From assembly GCA_900553705.1 (NCBI GenBank), contig USEK01000055.1, forward strand, positions 1-8,410: a stretch of 8,410 nt of DNA, written 5' to 3'. The translations under genes and the position numbers were made by a program. Below are positions 7,201 through 8,410 of this stretch, one piece after another; position 1 is the stretch's first letter; each line of letters opens with the position of its first letter. The notes under the pieces were generated by a model that searched no databases, was not told the origin of the DNA, and saw only the letters and a program-made list of their open reading frames with translations. Origin of the DNA: an uncultured Collinsella sp. (GTDB lineage: Bacteria > Actinomycetota > Coriobacteriia > Coriobacteriales > Coriobacteriaceae).

Positions 7201-7950
7201 ACCGCCACGACCGACGACAACGGTAGGATCTCGTTTGGCGAAGAAAAGAAGGCGATGACCAATTGCGAGCTCTACCAGCTTGTGGAGTCGAAGGCGCCTG
7301 TTGGCTACGCCAAGGCCGAGTCCACGTGGATCATGCTCAGGGGCAGCGCGAGCAACGAGGATTATCAAACTGCGCTAACTGAGGCGAAGGCCATCGTCCG
7401 CGGCGCGGAGATCATCGGTGATGACAAAAAGGACGAGATTTGGGTCTATGACAATCGTCTAAGGGGATCCGCGACAATCCGGGCTAGAAAAGTGCTTGAA
7501 GGCGGAACCTTCAAGAAAGGACAGTTCTCGTTCGAACTCAAGGATGGCGACGACAAGGTGCTCCAGACGGTGACCAACGACGCCGAGGGCAACGTCTCCT
7601 TCAACGTCGACTACAACAAGGCGGGAATCTATACCTACACCATTTCCGAGGTCGAGCCCAAGGGGGCCGTCGACCATGTTAAAGATCACATCACCTATGA
7701 CACGACCCCGCGAAAAGTCACGGTTGAGGTGACGAATGGCGCGGACCAGCTCAACGCCGTAGTTACCTACAACGATAGCTCTCAGGATCCGCCGACCTTT
7801 ACCAACAGGTATTCGACCACGCTTCCTGAGGCGGGCGGGGCTGGCTTGACTATGACGTATCTGGCTGGTGCATCGCTGCTGTGTTTTGCTGCGATATGGA
7901 TGCATGCTCGTCGCCATCGCGATCAAGGTCGAGGTGGTCGCCGTGAGTAG
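4213..7950 (+). CDS. Large LPXTG-type cell-wall adhesin, probable pilus tip or ancillary subunit
   Basis: This 1245-residue secreted surface protein starts with a signal peptide (basic N-terminus, hydrophobic core 11-26, likely cleavage after VRA34). An N-terminal beta-rich region (about 38-200) resembles Ig-like adhesin heads. Five modules follow (about 205-945), each with an aromatic-rich strand (W212, W344, W481, W651, Y820) and then an acidic [DT]-[TS]-[LMF] motif at D229, D364, D503, D685 and D842, as in fimbrial isopeptide/D2-like repeats. A SpaA/Cna-B-like domain (about 951-1083) shows K958, E1025 in the LVESKAPVGY motif, and N1081. A Spy0128/FctA-like domain (about 1084-1200) shows K1093, E1146 and N1198. 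Both fit the Lys-Glu-Asn pattern of intramolecular isopeptide bonds. The end is LPEAG (1204-1208), a hydrophobic helix (1212-1229) and a basic tail. The ATG has AGGGGAC 4 nt upstream. A nine-G run (5531-5539) lies in frame at residues 440-443. The ligand is unknown. Confidence 0.93.
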   Translation: MDAHRSRSLGMAALVFILISLTAAVFHGAAPVRAEDVTTPTPIVIDDKTADITVGLYADENHTQELGDPVTSTSTLYGAFSARFISGKAPTPQNYIAVYELPDTIVVDNNAGGDLMEGPEATAKKAGTWEIKGNKVIFTFDKSWLDENPAEISVGANFSFELANKNAGSDGRASIEFPGAGSIDIPTKDGAVTGEKSGAFSQGADGVAKVTWTVKLTVESYATNVKFTDSLGDNFEFVDGSFTLDGEKLDPQPTFGGQTATLDNLGYLTRGEHTVVYETKLKSGVSASNGEWINDQEASKNTAAWEWGGSSDRQSDSATGVPSKFRYDMINKSNGSGTLSDITWTVTLNQGELKADMSGYTFTDTLDAKQAYIGSYTVYKGSSGSEVLETCALGPSQNSFTYTFRTDLADKYATYRIVYHTKMKDASSYDTVRNDATIERGGDSVPGTDEGSFTPQLTGVVPITKRLVRSNEAATTGRATWETKVALKAIVNAVHPGEVTVKDTFQSAWSQKLGVDENSITIKIGDTVLERGADWNPTASFQGNETKENYDLKIIVTNKVKDALEKEDYAVITYDTTSEALSGWYSNFASVSAPGLKLRWPFTEPVKYVVNQERKPAVEKPEAESKVSWVENFDWHTVDGSDEKGAWIVDWTVYANRQKGNKGANGEFEYFGAGKLGGKPLNIVDTLPNGMSYVANSAKFTLVQNPYEEHTGLGRGSEAKTVVDNQQLATDNVSSAGNTVTFSIPTTGLGNYAGYAKLTYETAVKRSELDVSKNEVKFTNSACAESGDKKFDSGSGTVTIKNNVIKKTGEQVSSSNRIKYTILVNESAVTLKNGTDFLELVDTMDAKCTLVPSTLKVYERVNGAWSPLADEDYSSKMEQAKDESGSRTKLTLEVPDEKYLKVEYEVIPTGNPGEEVSLSNTAELTGVTEGSAIDEQKWKIQNASASAGGNGYGITMTKYDAQQVGATLKGAEFTLYSVNMDQVATAGIENARTEFETATTDDNGRISFGEEKKAMTNCELYQLVESKAPVGYAKAESTWIMLRGSASNEDYQTALTEAKAIVRGAEIIGDDKKDEIWVYDNRLRGSATIRARKVLEGGTFKKGQFSFELKDGDDKVLQTVTNDAEGNVSFNVDYNKAGIYTYTISEVEPKGAVDHVKDHITYDTTPRKVTVEVTNGADQLNAVVTYNDSSQDPPTFTNRYSTTLPEAGGAGLTMTYLAGASLLCFAAIWMHARRHRDQGRGGRRE
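5531..5539 (+). repeat. Nine-G homopolymer tract inside the adhesin gene
   Basis: The codons CGG GGG GGG GAC encode R440-G441-G442-D443 and create nine consecutive G. Loss of one G brings a TGA at 5582-5584 into frame; gain of one brings a TGA at 5559-5561 into frame. Either gives a product of roughly 450 residues lacking all later domains and the sorting signal. Long G runs in surface genes are known slipped-strand contingency loci in other bacteria; whether this one varies is inference. Confidence 0.6.
7822..7947 (+). other. Cell-wall sorting signal with LPEAG motif
   Basis: The adhesin C-terminus has the three parts of a sortase signal: LPEAG at residues 1204-1208, a hydrophobic segment LTMTYLAGASLLCFAAIWM (1212-1230), and a tail rich in Arg and His. 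The canonical motif is LPXTG; here the fourth residue is Ala, so transfer would cleave between A1207 and G1208 if the matching sortase accepts it. The pilus-specific sortase expected downstream is the likely partner. Confidence 0.85.
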
Positions 7951-8410
7951 GCTTAATCGCCGCTTGTTGGCTGCCGCGACGATAATCATGGTCGCTATTC
8001 TGTCTTTCGCGATTGCCCCTGGGACGGCTCATGCTGCCGATACCGGTGCCATTACGGTGGACGGTGCGGTTGCGACGCGGTATGACGCGTACCAGCTCTT
8101 TTCGGCGACCGTTGCCGACGATGACGATGCTGACCAAAAAATTGCAACTGACGTAACGTGGGCGAATGATGCCGTTCGCCAGGCCGTTCTCCCCGTGCTT
8201 CATGATGCGGGGCTTGACAGCACGGCCTCGACGGCGCAAGAGGCTGCCGAATGGATGAATGCCGACGGACACATGACGACGGCGCTGACGGCAAAACTTG
8301 CCCGCGCAATAGTCAAAGCAGGCGCTGTGTCCGTGGCCCTTAACGCGGGCACGGAGGCCGAGCTGCCCTGCGGCTACTGGCTCATCGTCGCCGACGACGA
8401 CGCCATCGCC
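7943..8410 (+). CDS. Sortase-dependent fimbrial backbone pilin, 5' part (cut by window end)
   Basis: The first 156 residues are visible and the reading frame is open to the window end. A signal peptide has a basic start (SRLNRR), a hydrophobic core (residues 8-26) and a likely cleavage after AHA31. The mature part begins DTGAITVDGAVATRYDAYQLFSA, matching the start of Gram-positive fimbrial major subunits, which typically open with a G-x-I-T-V strand and an A-Y-Q-[LI]-F motif. It ends in LPCGYWLIV, the usual position of the GYY/WLI strand before the isopeptide D2 domain. A run of acidic residues (DDDDADQ) follows the YQLF motif. The start is GTG at 7943, supported by GAGGTGG (7931-7937) 5 nt upstream; the first in-frame ATG (residue 16) would destroy the signal peptide. 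The gene overlaps the adhesin stop by 8 nt, indicating coupled translation. The pilin motif, sorting signal and any sortase gene lie beyond the window. Confidence 0.88.
   Translation, partial: MSRLNRRLLAAATIIMVAILSFAIAPGTAHAADTGAITVDGAVATRYDAYQLFSATVADDDDADQKIATDVTWANDAVRQAVLPVLHDAGLDSTASTAQEAAEWMNADGHMTTALTAKLARAIVKAGAVSVALNAGTEAELPCGYWLIVADDDAIA

Overview
The window comes from a GC-rich bacterium. It joins a conserved housekeeping block to the start of a cell-surface pilus operon. The high GC, a bifunctional-nuclease-family gene just upstream of typA, and LPXTG-type sortase-anchored pilus proteins together suggest a Gram-positive actinobacterium, plausibly a gut Coriobacteriia such as a Collinsella relative. 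That assignment is inference: no rRNA or other species-level marker is present.

Layout. Positions 1-322 hold a tRNA cluster: the 3' part of a tRNA-Ile(GAT), a perfect 16-bp hairpin, tRNA-Ala(TGC), a second tRNA-Ile(GAT) whose last 55 nt match the first exactly, and a rho-independent terminator. Positions 462-3850 hold four same-strand genes: a BFN/DUF151 protein, a small predicted membrane protein, an unrecognised acidic soluble protein, and typA/bipA (translational GTPase). A strong intrinsic terminator closes this block. Positions 3851-4212 are a markedly AT-richer non-coding region with an interrupted inverted repeat, a direct repeat, a palindrome and a plausible promoter. Positions 4213-8410 carry a 1245-residue secreted multi-domain adhesin with an LPEAG sorting signal. 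The next gene overlaps it by 8 nt: a pilin of the fimbrial backbone type, cut by the window end.

How the genes work together. The two surface genes look like the first part of a sortase-assembled pilus operon, with a large tip or ancillary adhesin followed by the backbone pilin; a pilin-type (class C) sortase is expected downstream but is not in the window. Both proteins have signal peptides. The adhesin ends with two domains carrying the Lys/Glu/Asn pattern of self-forming isopeptide bonds. The most notable signal is a run of nine G (5531-5539) inside the adhesin coding region. A one-base slip in either direction meets a stop within 15 codons, so this is a candidate phase-variation switch. 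It could switch off the adhesin and, through the overlapping start, possibly lower the pilin as well.

No insertion sequence, CRISPR array, integrase or clear attachment site was seen.
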